A DNA stretch of 64,000 nt. Source: Virgisporangium ochraceum. Its GTDB lineage: Bacteria > Actinomycetota > Actinomycetes > Mycobacteriales > Micromonosporaceae. Position numbers and translations under genes: made by a program. Of this stretch, positions 25,540 to 34,311 are shown piece by piece (position 1 is the first letter of the stretch; each line of letters opens with the position of its first letter). The stretch is from the NCBI RefSeq assembly GCF_016863655.1, contig NZ_BOPH01000149.1, positions 1 through 64,000 on the forward strand. The letters run 5' to 3'. Below the pieces are notes generated by a model, which saw nothing but the letters and a program-made list of their open reading frames with translations, was not told the DNA's origin and ran no database searches.

Positions 25540-27275
25540 GCACGCCGTCGCTGAGCATCGGCTCGTTCACCGCTTCCGCAGCACCGGACGCGGCCGAGCG
25601 GGTGGCGGCCGTGCAGCGGCGGCTTGTGGGCGGGGACCTGGCCCGGGCCTGGGCAACCGTGAACCTGCCCGCGGGACATTGGTGTGTGCGCCGACTCGAC
25701 GTGCAGGCGAATCTGGATCCGAAGCACGGGGAGGCGGCGTTCGCGGCGCGATGGGCCGAGGCGGTCTGCGCGGCCGTACGGCGGCTCACCACGGACGGGG
25801 ACGGATCAGCACCGGACGTCGTGCACTACCGCAACGACCCGGACGCGGCGGCGGACGCGGTGCTGGGGCTGGCTACCGGGCGTGAGGAGCGTCGCTGGGC
25901 ATGGCGGCAGCTCGGCCTCACCGACGCCGCGACGCCGACGGTCGAGGCGGTTCTCGTGCGCCGGCCGGAGATTGTGATCGGGGTGCTGAGCCGGGTGGTG
26001 ACGGCAGGTGGTTTCGTTGCGGTGCACCGGCGGCTCGGCACGGAGGGGTGGTGGCGGGTAGCCCGGGTGGTGTGGACAGCCGGAGGTGGAACGACCCCGG
26101 CGATCGTCGCGCAGCACGCCCGGACGAGCCGCGCAAGCCCGCGGATGGTGCCGGCGGGTGCCGTCGCACACGCCATGCGGCGGTCCAGGATCGTGCCCGG
26201 CGAGGCAGCGCTGGATGCGTGGGCCGTACTGGCGGCTGTCGAAGCCGATCCCACGCTCCCGCGGCGCGGGCGGGCACCCCGAACCGTCGCGGACGTCCGG
26301 CGATGGCTCGCTGACGCAGTGGACCGGCACGTCCCTGGCAGGACCGCCCACGACCGGTCCGCATCCGATCAGCCGACGCCCGCCCGGCCAGTCCCCGATG
26401 CGCTCGCGCGCGCCGGAAAGGCGGTCGATCAACCCGCGCCGGATCGTGGCACGGCGGACGCGGAGCGGAATCCCGGCCAGATCATCGCCGAACCGCCGAC
26501 CTGGGAGCAGTCCAATGTGGACCGTTCCCTGGCCGAACCGCCTCTCATGGCGCCAACCCCGGAGACGGCCGACGCGTACGACCTCGCGCCGTCGACGCGG
26601 TTCCATCGCCATCAGTCCGGATCGACCGGCGCGACGACCGTCGGCACCGCGTCGGGCAGGCCCACCGGGCACGATGCGCTCGCGATACCCGCGTACGCCG
26701 AGCAGCTACCCGCCGGGCCGACGGACAGCAGCCTCGCGCACACGTCGCACGGCAGGTCGCGTGCGTCACCGGAGGTCGACTTCCCTTCCACCGACTGGGC
26801 AGGATTGCCGTTTCTGCTCGCCACCGCCTCGGCCGCCGGTCTGCCGGATCGGCTCCTTGCCGGGCCGGCCTTCGATGACCGCACGGTGGCGTGGGTCGTC
26901 CATCGGCTCGGTGCGCTGATCAGCGAGACCGACGACGTCGACCCCGGCCTGCTCGCGCTCGCCGGCCTGCACGGCTCCCGCGCCGCGGCCGTTCTCGACG
27001 CGCCGGAACCCACCGGGCCCGAACGCGCCGCTCTCGCCGAAATTGCCGCCGACTGGATCCACCGGACCGCCGAGCAGCTCGGCGCGGATGACTGTCCGCT
27101 CGGACTCGTCCGTGGCTGTCTGCGCCGCAACGGGACCGTCGACGCGCAGCCGGGATGGTTCGAGATTCATCTGCCGCTCGGCTCGGCGGACCTGGTCGTC
27201 CGCCGGGCCGGCCTGGACCTGGACCCGGGCTGGGTGCCCTGGCTCGGAGCGGTCGTGAGGTACGTCTATGACTGA
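25536..27275 (+). CDS. Probable eCIS tape-measure-like protein (Pvc14 position)
   Basis: 579 residues. The N-terminal part (about 1-150) reads as folded and mixed (GHWCVRRLDVQANLDPKH; EERRWAWRQLGL). A disordered, Pro/Thr/Ser/Asp-rich centre spans about 265-410. The C-terminal domain (about 410-579) ends LDLDPGWVPWLGAVVRYVYD. Position before the AAA+ ATPase, the size, and the W-P-W-L end match CIS tape-measure (Afp14/Pvc14) genes, which set particle length. The match is positional more than motif-based; a general scaffold role cannot be excluded. It overlaps the ATPase gene by 8 bases. Confidence 0.55.
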   Translation: MSTPSLSIGSFTASAAPDAAERVAAVQRRLVGGDLARAWATVNLPAGHWCVRRLDVQANLDPKHGEAAFAARWAEAVCAAVRRLTTDGDGSAPDVVHYRNDPDAAADAVLGLATGREERRWAWRQLGLTDAATPTVEAVLVRRPEIVIGVLSRVVTAGGFVAVHRRLGTEGWWRVARVVWTAGGGTTPAIVAQHARTSRASPRMVPAGAVAHAMRRSRIVPGEAALDAWAVLAAVEADPTLPRRGRAPRTVADVRRWLADAVDRHVPGRTAHDRSASDQPTPARPVPDALARAGKAVDQPAPDRGTADAERNPGQIIAEPPTWEQSNVDRSLAEPPLMAPTPETADAYDLAPSTRFHRHQSGSTGATTVGTASGRPTGHDALAIPAYAEQLPAGPTDSSLAHTSHGRSRASPEVDFPSTDWAGLPFLLATASAAGLPDRLLAGPAFDDRTVAWVVHRLGALISETDDVDPGLLALAGLHGSRAAAVLDAPEPTGPERAALAEIAADWIHRTAEQLGADDCPLGLVRGCLRRNGTVDAQPGWFEIHLPLGSADLVVRRAGLDLDPGWVPWLGAVVRYVYD

Positions 27276-29265
27276 CAACCGGCTCGTCCTGATCGACCTG
27301 GACCGACGCATGGCCACAATAGCCAGACGCCTTGCCGCGCTCGTCGAAGAGCGATGCAGCGCCGACGTGGCCAGCTCGGTCGCCGCGTTCCTCAACGAGT
27401 GGGCGGATGCCACCGGGCCGCCCGGGCCGGAGATCGCCGGCACCCCGCTGGCCCTGCTGACCGCAGGGCTCGGCCTCACCGGCGACGAGGTGTTCCTGCT
27501 GCTGCTCGCCGGGTTGCCCGAGGAGCACGAGGGCATGGCGTCCACGCTGTCGAAGCTGCATCCGAACGGCGAGCCCCGGCCCACTCTCGGCCTGGCCGCG
27601 CTGCTGCTGGGGTCCGCCGCGCACCGCACCGAACTGCGCCGGATGCTCCACGAGGGTACCGCGGTCGGCTCCGGGCTGCTCGCGACCGCCGGTGCCGGCG
27701 CGTTCTTCGACCGGTCCCTGATCATCGCCGACCAGGTCTGGCAGGCCCTGCACGGCGTCGATGCGTGGCCGGAACGGCTGCCACGCGTGGCCGTCGTTCC
27801 GCCACCAGCGGGCCTGGACAGCTGGCTGGAGCTGCCCGCGGTCGGGCGGGCGGCGCACGCGCTGAGCACCCGCCGAGACTGCCTGCTGCTCGTCGGCACG
27901 GCCGACGAGACCATCGGGGCGAGCCGCTGTTCGGCGCTGACCCGTCACGTCGGACGGCTGGCCGTCGCCGCCCGGGTGGCGCCCGACGACGGGGTCGGGC
28001 TGGCGCTGCTCGCGCTCCATGCGATGGTGCGCGACGCGGTGCCGGTGGCGGTCGCCGGTTCCGGCGACGGCCCGGCGAAGGAGCCCGACACCAGCCGCGT
28101 GCCGGCCGGCCCGATGATGATCTGCGCCGCGCCCGGAGCGGTGCTGCCGCCTGCGGGAGGGCCGATGCTCACCGTGCCGATCGGCCCGATCTCCATCAGA
28201 GCCCGCCGCGACGCATGGCACGTCGCACTGCCGGAGGTGAACGGCGATCTGGCCCCGCTCGCCTCCCGGCATCCCCTCGACCCGGCGGTGACCGCGCTGG
28301 TCGCCCGTGATGTCGCCGTGCGGGATCGCAGCCGGCCCATCGGGCTGGCCGAGGTGTCCGCGGCGATCCGGGCGCGGGCCGGGATCGCGCTGCCCGCCGG
28401 CATCGATCTGATCACGCCGCGCGCCCAGTGGTCCGATCTGATCCTCGACGAGCACGCGTCGCGGCTGCTGCACGAGGCCGTACAGCGCCTGACGTACGAG
28501 TCAGTGGTGCTCGACGACTGGGGGCTGCGCGACTTCTCCCGCGCCGACCGGGGCGTGCGGCTGCTGCTGTCCGGCCCACCCGGCACCGGCAAGTCACTGG
28601 CCGCCGAGGTGATCGCCGACGCGGCGAAGACCGACCTGCTCGTCGTCGACGTCGCCCGGGTCGTGTCGAAGTGGCTGGGCGACACCGAGAAGAACCTCGC
28701 GGCGGTCTTCGACGTCGCCGAGCAGACCCAGGCGGTGCTCTTTCTCGACGAGGCGGACTCGCTTTTCGCCACGCGCACCGAGGTCGGCGACGCCCACGAC
28801 CGGTACGCCAATCAGAGCACCTCCTGGCTCCTACAGCGCATCGACCACTTCGACGGTCTCGCCGTTCTCGCGACGAACCTGCGCCGCAACATCGACGCCG
28901 CGTTCGTGCGCCGGATGGATTTCATCGTCGAGTTCGCGCCGCCCGACGAGGACAGCCGCAGGCGGATCTGGGAACGGCACCTACCGCCGGACCGGCTCGC
29001 CGCCGACGTGGACCTGGCCGTGCTCGCCCGCCGCTACGAGGTGCCGGGCGCGTGGATCCGCAACGCGGCGATCGGGGCCGCGTTCCGCGCCGCACCCGAG
29101 TACCGCCTGATCGGACAGGACGATCTCGTGGCCGCACTCGAGGGGGAGTACGGCAAGGCCGTCCGGCCGTTCCCGGACGAGCCGGCCAAAGACACCAGGG
29201 TGCGCGACGAGCGCGCGGCCCACCTGCTGCAGAAGGCCGCACGAGAGGCGGAGAAGAAGTCATGA
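27268..29265 (+). CDS. AAA+ ATPase of the contractile system (Pvc15-like)
   Basis: 665 residues. The first ~400 residues are a helical/beta N-domain. The AAA module has Walker A GPPGTGKS (436-443), the pore-loop region with KWLGDTEKNL, Walker B LFLDEADS (491-498), sensor-1 ATN, and the arginine-bearing RNIDAAFVRRMDF. Pvc15-type ATPases are required for assembly or cargo loading of eCIS particles. It overlaps both neighbours (8 bases before, ATGA after), so it is co-translated with the tape-measure-like and downstream genes. Confidence 0.93.
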   Translation: MTDNRLVLIDLDRRMATIARRLAALVEERCSADVASSVAAFLNEWADATGPPGPEIAGTPLALLTAGLGLTGDEVFLLLLAGLPEEHEGMASTLSKLHPNGEPRPTLGLAALLLGSAAHRTELRRMLHEGTAVGSGLLATAGAGAFFDRSLIIADQVWQALHGVDAWPERLPRVAVVPPPAGLDSWLELPAVGRAAHALSTRRDCLLLVGTADETIGASRCSALTRHVGRLAVAARVAPDDGVGLALLALHAMVRDAVPVAVAGSGDGPAKEPDTSRVPAGPMMICAAPGAVLPPAGGPMLTVPIGPISIRARRDAWHVALPEVNGDLAPLASRHPLDPAVTALVARDVAVRDRSRPIGLAEVSAAIRARAGIALPAGIDLITPRAQWSDLILDEHASRLLHEAVQRLTYESVVLDDWGLRDFSRADRGVRLLLSGPPGTGKSLAAEVIADAAKTDLLVVDVARVVSKWLGDTEKNLAAVFDVAEQTQAVLFLDEADSLFATRTEVGDAHDRYANQSTSWLLQRIDHFDGLAVLATNLRRNIDAAFVRRMDFIVEFAPPDEDSRRRIWERHLPPDRLAADVDLAVLARRYEVPGAWIRNAAIGAAFRAAPEYRLIGQDDLVAALEGEYGKAVRPFPDEPAKDTRVRDERAAHLLQKAAREAEKKS

Positions 29266-30611
29266 CGGAGTTGACGGTTTGCGCCGAAACGACGACCACC
29301 ACGACCACGACCGCTGACGATGACGCCTTGCCGGTGCAGCCGTTCACGGCCCTGCGCGCCGCGTACGGGATGCTCCTCGGTGAGGACGACTTCCTCGTGT
29401 TGATGGGTAACCCGCGCGGCAAGCAGATGATGCACACGTCATGGCTGCACGGCAGCGGCGTCATCTGGGGCTTCGACGTGGTCCGTGACAAGGAACGGCT
29501 GCGGGTGCGGCCCGGCCTGGCCGTGGACCGGCGGGGCCGGGAACTCCGTCTGGAGGTGAGCCAGTGCCTCGACCTCGCCGCATGGGCGAAGGAGTGGCTC
29601 GGCAAGTATCCGCCGAAAGACGGCGAGGACTCGGTGAACGCCTACGTGGTCGCCGAGTTCAACAGCTGCCTGGACCGACCGGTGCCGGCGCTGGCCGACC
29701 CGTGCGACGTGACCCGCCGGCATGACAGCCCGTCCCGGGTGGTCGAGACGACCCGGATCCGGATCATCGCCAAGCGGCCCACCCCGCCCGATCCGAAGGC
29801 GTACCACCGACTGAGGGTTCTCCTCGGACTGCGGCCGGCCAACCCCGCCAACGATGCGGACGTCCTCGCCGCCCTCGATCAGGTACGCGGCGCTCAGACG
29901 CAGAACCGGCCGGCCGAGTTGCTGCGGCAGTTCCAGCGGATGGCCGCCCTGGACGCGACGCAGCGCCGGCCCGGCGGCTGGACCGGCGATGAGCCGGTCC
30001 CGCAGTTCCCGGTCGATGAGGCAGCACGGTCCACGGAGGACGAAACGGCCTCCGGCGTCCTCCTGGCCCGGCTGGTGGTACCGGCCAAGGACAAAGCCGA
30101 GGTACGCGTCCTTCCGCTGGAACGGCCGGTGTTGCTGCCCACCGCTCTCATCCAGGAATTGCTCTGCGGTCTCGCACCGAGCATCATCGGCTCGGCGGAG
30201 GCCAGGGACGCGGGCGGGCCGCGACTGCTCGACGTCAAGTGGGCCAGTGACCGCCGATCGGTGGAGCTGCGCTTCGACGGCCGGATCGCCCGGAACTCGT
30301 GGGAAGAAGACGCGATCGAGATCTCGTCGGTTTCGCCGAGCGGGCAGGGGTGGCGGCAGGAGCACATCAACAAGGTCCGGCACAAGGACAACGATCAGCG
30401 GGTCGTCGTCGTACGGCTGGACGGCACACCGGCGTACTCGAAGGTGCGGGTCCTCGTTCGCGGCACCGGGGCGACGCCACTGTTCGGCCGCGACCCGTTC
30501 GTACCCTTCGCCGGCTGGCGAGGCGGGCCACCGGGCTCCGCGCACGAGGGGCACGATGCGGCGCACAACTCCGACCTTCCGAGTCTCACCGGCAACGCCG
30601 AAGGGAACTGA
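29262..30611 (+). CDS. eCIS-associated protein with G-x-L-x-x-E-D-F / HGxGVxxGF domain (1)
   Basis: 449 residues from ATG 29262 (ATGA overlap with the ATPase). After a threonine-run linker, residues about 28-100 contain YGMLLGEDDFLVLM, HGSGVIWGFDVV and VRPGLAVDRRGREL. The same module recurs in the next gene, so the two are related. This motif set is common in proteins next to contractile tail loci in actinobacteria; a receptor, fibre or cap function is plausible but unproven. The C-terminal part (about 300-430) looks like an Ig-like beta domain. No membrane segment. Confidence 0.65.
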   Translation: MTELTVCAETTTTTTTTADDDALPVQPFTALRAAYGMLLGEDDFLVLMGNPRGKQMMHTSWLHGSGVIWGFDVVRDKERLRVRPGLAVDRRGRELRLEVSQCLDLAAWAKEWLGKYPPKDGEDSVNAYVVAEFNSCLDRPVPALADPCDVTRRHDSPSRVVETTRIRIIAKRPTPPDPKAYHRLRVLLGLRPANPANDADVLAALDQVRGAQTQNRPAELLRQFQRMAALDATQRRPGGWTGDEPVPQFPVDEAARSTEDETASGVLLARLVVPAKDKAEVRVLPLERPVLLPTALIQELLCGLAPSIIGSAEARDAGGPRLLDVKWASDRRSVELRFDGRIARNSWEEDAIEISSVSPSGQGWRQEHINKVRHKDNDQRVVVVRLDGTPAYSKVRVLVRGTGATPLFGRDPFVPFAGWRGGPPGSAHEGHDAAHNSDLPSLTGNAEGN

Positions 30612-30613
30612 CC

Positions 30614-32392
30614 ATGACCACCGAGACCACGGCCGTTCCCACAGCGACCGTGCCGGGCTCCGAAGTCGAGACGCCCACGGCGGCTGGGGGGATCAGCCGG
30701 CTGAACGCCTTCGACGGGCTGTTCCTGCGCGCCGAGCACCTGATCGCCATGCAGGACTACGCCCGCGATCTCGCGTTGGCGGTGGGCTGCGGCGGCGGGC
30801 CGGGCGTGGTCAGCGGCTTCACGGTGACCCACGGAACGGAGTATCTCGACATCTCACCCGGTCTGGCCGTCGACCCGGCCGGGCGGCCGCTGCGCTCCCA
30901 CGACGTCATCCGCCTACCGCTGACCGGAACGTTCGTCCCGGCGCTGGACGCCAACGGCTTCTGGTGGATCGAGATACTGCTGGGCACCTGGCAGTACGGC
31001 GACGCCGACGTGACCGGATCCCTCTGCGACGAGCCGTGCGGCGGCGGCACCTCGAAACGCCTCTACAAGGCGGAGGGGGTGCACGCCCGGCTGTCGTCCG
31101 CCACCCGGCCGGGGTTCGACCTCCAGCCGCCCGAGCAGCGGCGCAACTGGCTGGCCCGCGAGCTTTTCGGGGTCGAGGAGACCGCCGGAGGGCGGCAGAC
31201 CCTGACCGGTGCGAGTGCCCTGCTCACGAGGAACACCTGGCTGCCGGCCGTGCCCGAGACCTCGTCGGGTGAGCAGCCGGTCGTCCGGCTCGGGGTGCTC
31301 ATCCCCGGCCGGTCGAAGATGAGGGACGAGGTCGACACCTGGATCGCTCGCCGGGATCGTGGCGCCGCGCCGCCAGAGCGGGACTGGCGGTGGCGGCTCG
31401 GGATGCGGCCGTGGGACGTCTTCATCGCGCAGATCCTGCAGTTCCAGGAGCAGCTGGCGGATCGCCACGACACCCCGGCCCAGGCGGCCGAACGCAAGCT
31501 TCTGATCGAGTTCGCCGAACTGATCCGCGAGGCCGGCAGCAAGGCGGCCGGGCGGGAGCAGACCAAGCTGATGACCCGCACGCGGCTGGATCAACTGGCC
31601 GACGACTTCACCGCGCACGCGGTAGCCGCGTCGGGTCCGGCCGGAACACTGGTCGGGCTCGGATTCACCGACCTGCCGCCGGCGGGTTTCCTGCCGTACC
31701 CCAACGGGAACGTCGCGGGGGTGGCGGCATGGCTCCAGAAGCTCCTTCCGCCGATGATCTCGCCCATGGTGTGCCCGTGCCGTCTGTCCGACGTCGGGCA
31801 GGCGATCGAGCAAGCGCAGCACCGTGACCGTGTACCGCTGACGGGTTCCACCGACAGGAAGACGGACGTGCGTGTGTTGGTCCCGGTCGACGAGACGGGA
31901 AGGGTCGCCGTGGGCTGGGTCGCCTTTGCCCGACGCGACCAGGTGGTCTGCCCCGAACCGGCAGAGTCGGTGGACGAGGTGGGTGTCTTCATCGTGGAGT
32001 ACGCGAAGGACACCTACGACGAGGACATCAAGAGCCTGACGACCGGAGTCCTGCCGACGCGCTACACCGGCAAGGGCCAACCCGATGGGGTGGAGAACTG
32101 GCTGGTGCGCTATCCCGTCCGCGCATGGCGGCTGCCCACCGATGCCGACTACCTCGGCAGGTACACCGCGTTGCGCAATCGGGTGAAGTCCCCGGCGGAT
32201 CTGCGGATCTTCGTATTGTCCCGGGCCGACTCGGAGTCACCGCTCGGGCTGCTGCGGGCCACGCTGCTGACCGATCCGTTCGCCGCCGCGCCGCGGCTCG
32301 GGACGATCGAGGCGCACGAGGACAAGAACATCGAACGGCAGTCGATCGTCATCGCGTTCGGTCCGGACGTCCCGCCCGGGCCCAGGTTGTGA
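30614..32392 (+). CDS. eCIS-associated protein with G-x-L-x-x-E-D-F / HGxGVxxGF domain (2)
   Basis: 592 residues from ATG 30614, two bases after the preceding stop. The N-terminal module (FDGLFLRAEHLIAMQDYARD, GPGVVSGFTVTHG, SPGLAVDPAGRPL) parallels that of the 449-aa protein upstream. The middle contains a predicted helix-rich section (IAQILQFQEQLADRH and following), and two further beta-rich parts follow. A Cys-rich turn SPMVCPCRLSDVG is notable. Together with the gene at 29262 it closes the structural operon; likely a particle exterior or cargo component (inference). Confidence 0.65.
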   Translation: MTTETTAVPTATVPGSEVETPTAAGGISRLNAFDGLFLRAEHLIAMQDYARDLALAVGCGGGPGVVSGFTVTHGTEYLDISPGLAVDPAGRPLRSHDVIRLPLTGTFVPALDANGFWWIEILLGTWQYGDADVTGSLCDEPCGGGTSKRLYKAEGVHARLSSATRPGFDLQPPEQRRNWLARELFGVEETAGGRQTLTGASALLTRNTWLPAVPETSSGEQPVVRLGVLIPGRSKMRDEVDTWIARRDRGAAPPERDWRWRLGMRPWDVFIAQILQFQEQLADRHDTPAQAAERKLLIEFAELIREAGSKAAGREQTKLMTRTRLDQLADDFTAHAVAASGPAGTLVGLGFTDLPPAGFLPYPNGNVAGVAAWLQKLLPPMISPMVCPCRLSDVGQAIEQAQHRDRVPLTGSTDRKTDVRVLVPVDETGRVAVGWVAFARRDQVVCPEPAESVDEVGVFIVEYAKDTYDEDIKSLTTGVLPTRYTGKGQPDGVENWLVRYPVRAWRLPTDADYLGRYTALRNRVKSPADLRIFVLSRADSESPLGLLRATLLTDPFAAAPRLGTIEAHEDKNIERQSIVIAFGPDVPPGPRL

Positions 32393-32405
32393 ACGGACCT
32401 CCACG

Positions 32406-32594
32406 ATGAAACCAGCACGCGGAGTCTGTGTCATCACAGTGGAGCGGCAGGCCGCTGCCGTCTGCCTTATCAGCGTGTCGACACTTCTGGACGTCACGGA
32501 GCCCCACGAGGAGTCGCGACGTCATTTCCTGACGCAGCGCGAGGCCCTAGCGGACGTCCAGCGCTTCCTTCGGGACGTGACCGCGGTGGAATGA
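32406..32594 (+). CDS. Small protein (62 aa), eCIS-linked
   Basis: 62 residues: two short strands (GVCVITVERQAAAVCLISVS) and a C-terminal helix (ALADVQRFLRDV). It resembles small actinobacterial proteins in which a beta hairpin is followed by a helix, comparable in shape to the 77-aa protein at 2272. It begins 14 bases after the previous stop. The SARP-type repeats that drive the next gene overlap its last codons. Function unknown. Confidence 0.55.
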   Translation: MKPARGVCVITVERQAAAVCLISVSTLLDVTEPHEESRRHFLTQREALADVQRFLRDVTAVE

Positions 32595-32639
32595 CGGCGA
32601 GGTGACGGTGAGGTGACGGGACCCGCGTAGCTTTCAGCC
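32590..32639 (+). promoter_or_regulatory. SARP-type direct-repeat promoter with three heptamers
   Basis: Three heptamers at exact 11-bp spacing: AATGACG (32590-32596), GGTGACG (32601-32607), GGTGACG (32612-32618). A good -10 TAGCTT (32628-32633) lies 9 bp further and ATG 32640 starts 6 bases after it, so the mRNA is probably leaderless. This matches the known layout of SARP-activated promoters and drives a SARP gene, suggesting autoregulation. Confidence 0.72.
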
Positions 32640-33386
32640 ATGCTGTGCCCTGTCTTACGCCGCACCGCGGCTGGGCTGTGCCTGTTCACCGAGCCGCATC
32701 TCGCGGCCGGCGAACAGGTGCGGCCGGTGCCCCCGGGCAGCAGGCGCCTTGTCGCGTTCACCGCCCTCAACGGCGGCCGGGTCGAACGACGGCAGGCGGC
32801 CGGGACGTTGTGGCCAATCGGCGACGACGTACGGGCCGTCGGCAACTTGCGTTCGGCGCTGTGGCGGCTGCGGGCCGCCGGCCTGGAAATACTCGACGCC
32901 GACAAGCGGCAGGTCTGGATCCGGCCCGGTGTGCGGGTCGACGCCGATCTGGTGACGCGGTGGGCGACGCGCCTGGTCACCGGCGGATCGGCGCACCCTG
33001 CCACCGATGAGGCCTATTGGTGGCACTGCCGGCCGGGGCTCCTACCGGGCTGGAGCGATGATTGGGTCGTCCCGCATCGGGAGCGCGTGCGCCAGCGCGT
33101 CCTGCATGCGATGGAGGCGCTCGCAAGGCGGCTGATCGCCGAGCTTGACACCGGCGGGGCGGTAGCGGTCGCGCGGAAGGTGATCGCCGCGGAGCCGTTG
33201 CGCGAGAGCGCCCATCGGATCCTCGCCGAGGCGCTGCAGAGCGGCGACCGTCCGGCCGAGGCACAGGCCGCATACGCGGCGTTTCATGCGGCGGCCGGGG
33301 CGCGGTTCGGGCCGCACGCCGGTGCGACCATCCGAGCCGTGCTCGCCGGTCCGCCCCCGCACAGGTGGCTCCGGCCGACCACGTAG
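32640..33386 (+). CDS. SARP/BTAD-family transcriptional regulator (second of three)
   Basis: 248 residues. Winged helix about 25-95 (VAFTALNGGRVERRQAAGTL, NLRSALWRLRAAG) and BTAD helices about 100-240 (LLPGWSDDWVV, EPLRESAHRILAEAL). It lacks any ATPase or TPR extension, so it is a small SARP. It is preceded directly by the triple GGTGACG repeat promoter. Start is ATG 32640, fixed by the -10 spacing. Best candidate for the direct activator of the eCIS operons because its own promoter carries the same boxes (inference). Confidence 0.87.
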   Translation: MLCPVLRRTAAGLCLFTEPHLAAGEQVRPVPPGSRRLVAFTALNGGRVERRQAAGTLWPIGDDVRAVGNLRSALWRLRAAGLEILDADKRQVWIRPGVRVDADLVTRWATRLVTGGSAHPATDEAYWWHCRPGLLPGWSDDWVVPHRERVRQRVLHAMEALARRLIAELDTGGAVAVARKVIAAEPLRESAHRILAEALQSGDRPAEAQAAYAAFHAAAGARFGPHAGATIRAVLAGPPPHRWLRPTT

Positions 33387-33459
33387 GTAACGTCGCGAGT
33401 CACGGCAAGGGTGGTTCGCGAGTGCTGGAAACAGGTCACACGCAGACACGGAGGTTCCG

Positions 33460-34284
33460 GTGGACAACCCTTCCGGCCCGCCACGAACCCGCGCCGCACG
33501 TCCGGACGGCCCGTCGACCGCCGCCCTCCAGGTACTGGAGGGTCCCCGCCTGCTGATCGCCGGGGAACGGACGGCGCTGCCGGAGGCCAGCCTCCGATTC
33601 CTGATCTTCCTCGCCCTCCGTCGGCGCCCGGTCCGCCGCAGCGTGGTGGCTGCGGCGCTCTGGCCGCATAGCGACGAGGCGCGGGCCGGCGGCAACCTGC
33701 GGTCGGCGATGTGGCGGCTGGGCGACGCCAGAGCCGGCATCGTCGACATCGTCACCGACGGCCTTGTGATGTGCCCGGACGTGTCCGTCGATCTGGAGAC
33801 GGTCAACCGCTGGGCGGAGCGGGTGACAGCCGGTTCCGGGTCGGTCGCGGATCTGCAGGTCCCGGACTCCATCGATGCCGCCCTCGACCTGCTGCCCGGC
33901 TGGTACGACGACTGGGTCGTCTTCGAACGGGAACGCGTGCGTGCCCGGGCGCTGCACGCCCTGGAGCACGTCAGCCGCCTGTTGTCAGCCGCCGGCCGGC
34001 ACGCCCAGGCGGTGGACGCCGCGATCGCGGCCGTGTGCTCTGAGCCGCTGCGGGAGAGTGCGCAGCGTGCCCTTGTCCTCGCTCATCTCGCCGAGGGCAA
34101 CCAGGTCGAGGCCCACCGCTCGTTCCACGCCTACCGGTCATTGCTCGAGACCGAGTTGGGAGTGATCCCGTCGCCGGAGTTCCACGAACTCGTCGCGGTC
34201 CCGGTGCGTCGCGGGACTCCCAGGCGGACTGGTGAACGCATCGCATCTTCGATACCGCGCCGTGGGCTTGCTCCGTCCCGATGA
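33460..34284 (+). CDS. SARP/BTAD-family transcriptional regulator (third of three)
   Basis: 274 residues from GTG 33460 with GGAGG a few bases upstream. Winged helix at about 30-100 (FLIFLALRRRPVRRSVVAAA, NLRSAMWRL) and BTAD at about 105-245 (LLPGWYDDWVVFERERVRAR, EPLRESAQRALVLAHLAEG, LETELGVIPS). It is similar in layout to the two other SARPs in this window. No 11-bp repeats are evident before it. Located between the SARP at 32640 and a membrane-anchored protein; probably part of the regulatory end of the cluster. Confidence 0.87.
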   Translation: MDNPSGPPRTRAARPDGPSTAALQVLEGPRLLIAGERTALPEASLRFLIFLALRRRPVRRSVVAAALWPHSDEARAGGNLRSAMWRLGDARAGIVDIVTDGLVMCPDVSVDLETVNRWAERVTAGSGSVADLQVPDSIDAALDLLPGWYDDWVVFERERVRARALHALEHVSRLLSAAGRHAQAVDAAIAAVCSEPLRESAQRALVLAHLAEGNQVEAHRSFHAYRSLLETELGVIPSPEFHELVAVPVRRGTPRRTGERIASSIPRRGLAPSR

Positions 34285-34311
34285 CGACGACCTGACAGGG
34301 CTGGAGACGAG

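Noticed and set aside
29262..29330. Threonine run (ACC/ACG repeats) as a possible microsatellite or phase-variable tract
   Set aside because: Codons vary along the run and it is in the coding frame of a protein linker; no pure repeat long enough for slippage.
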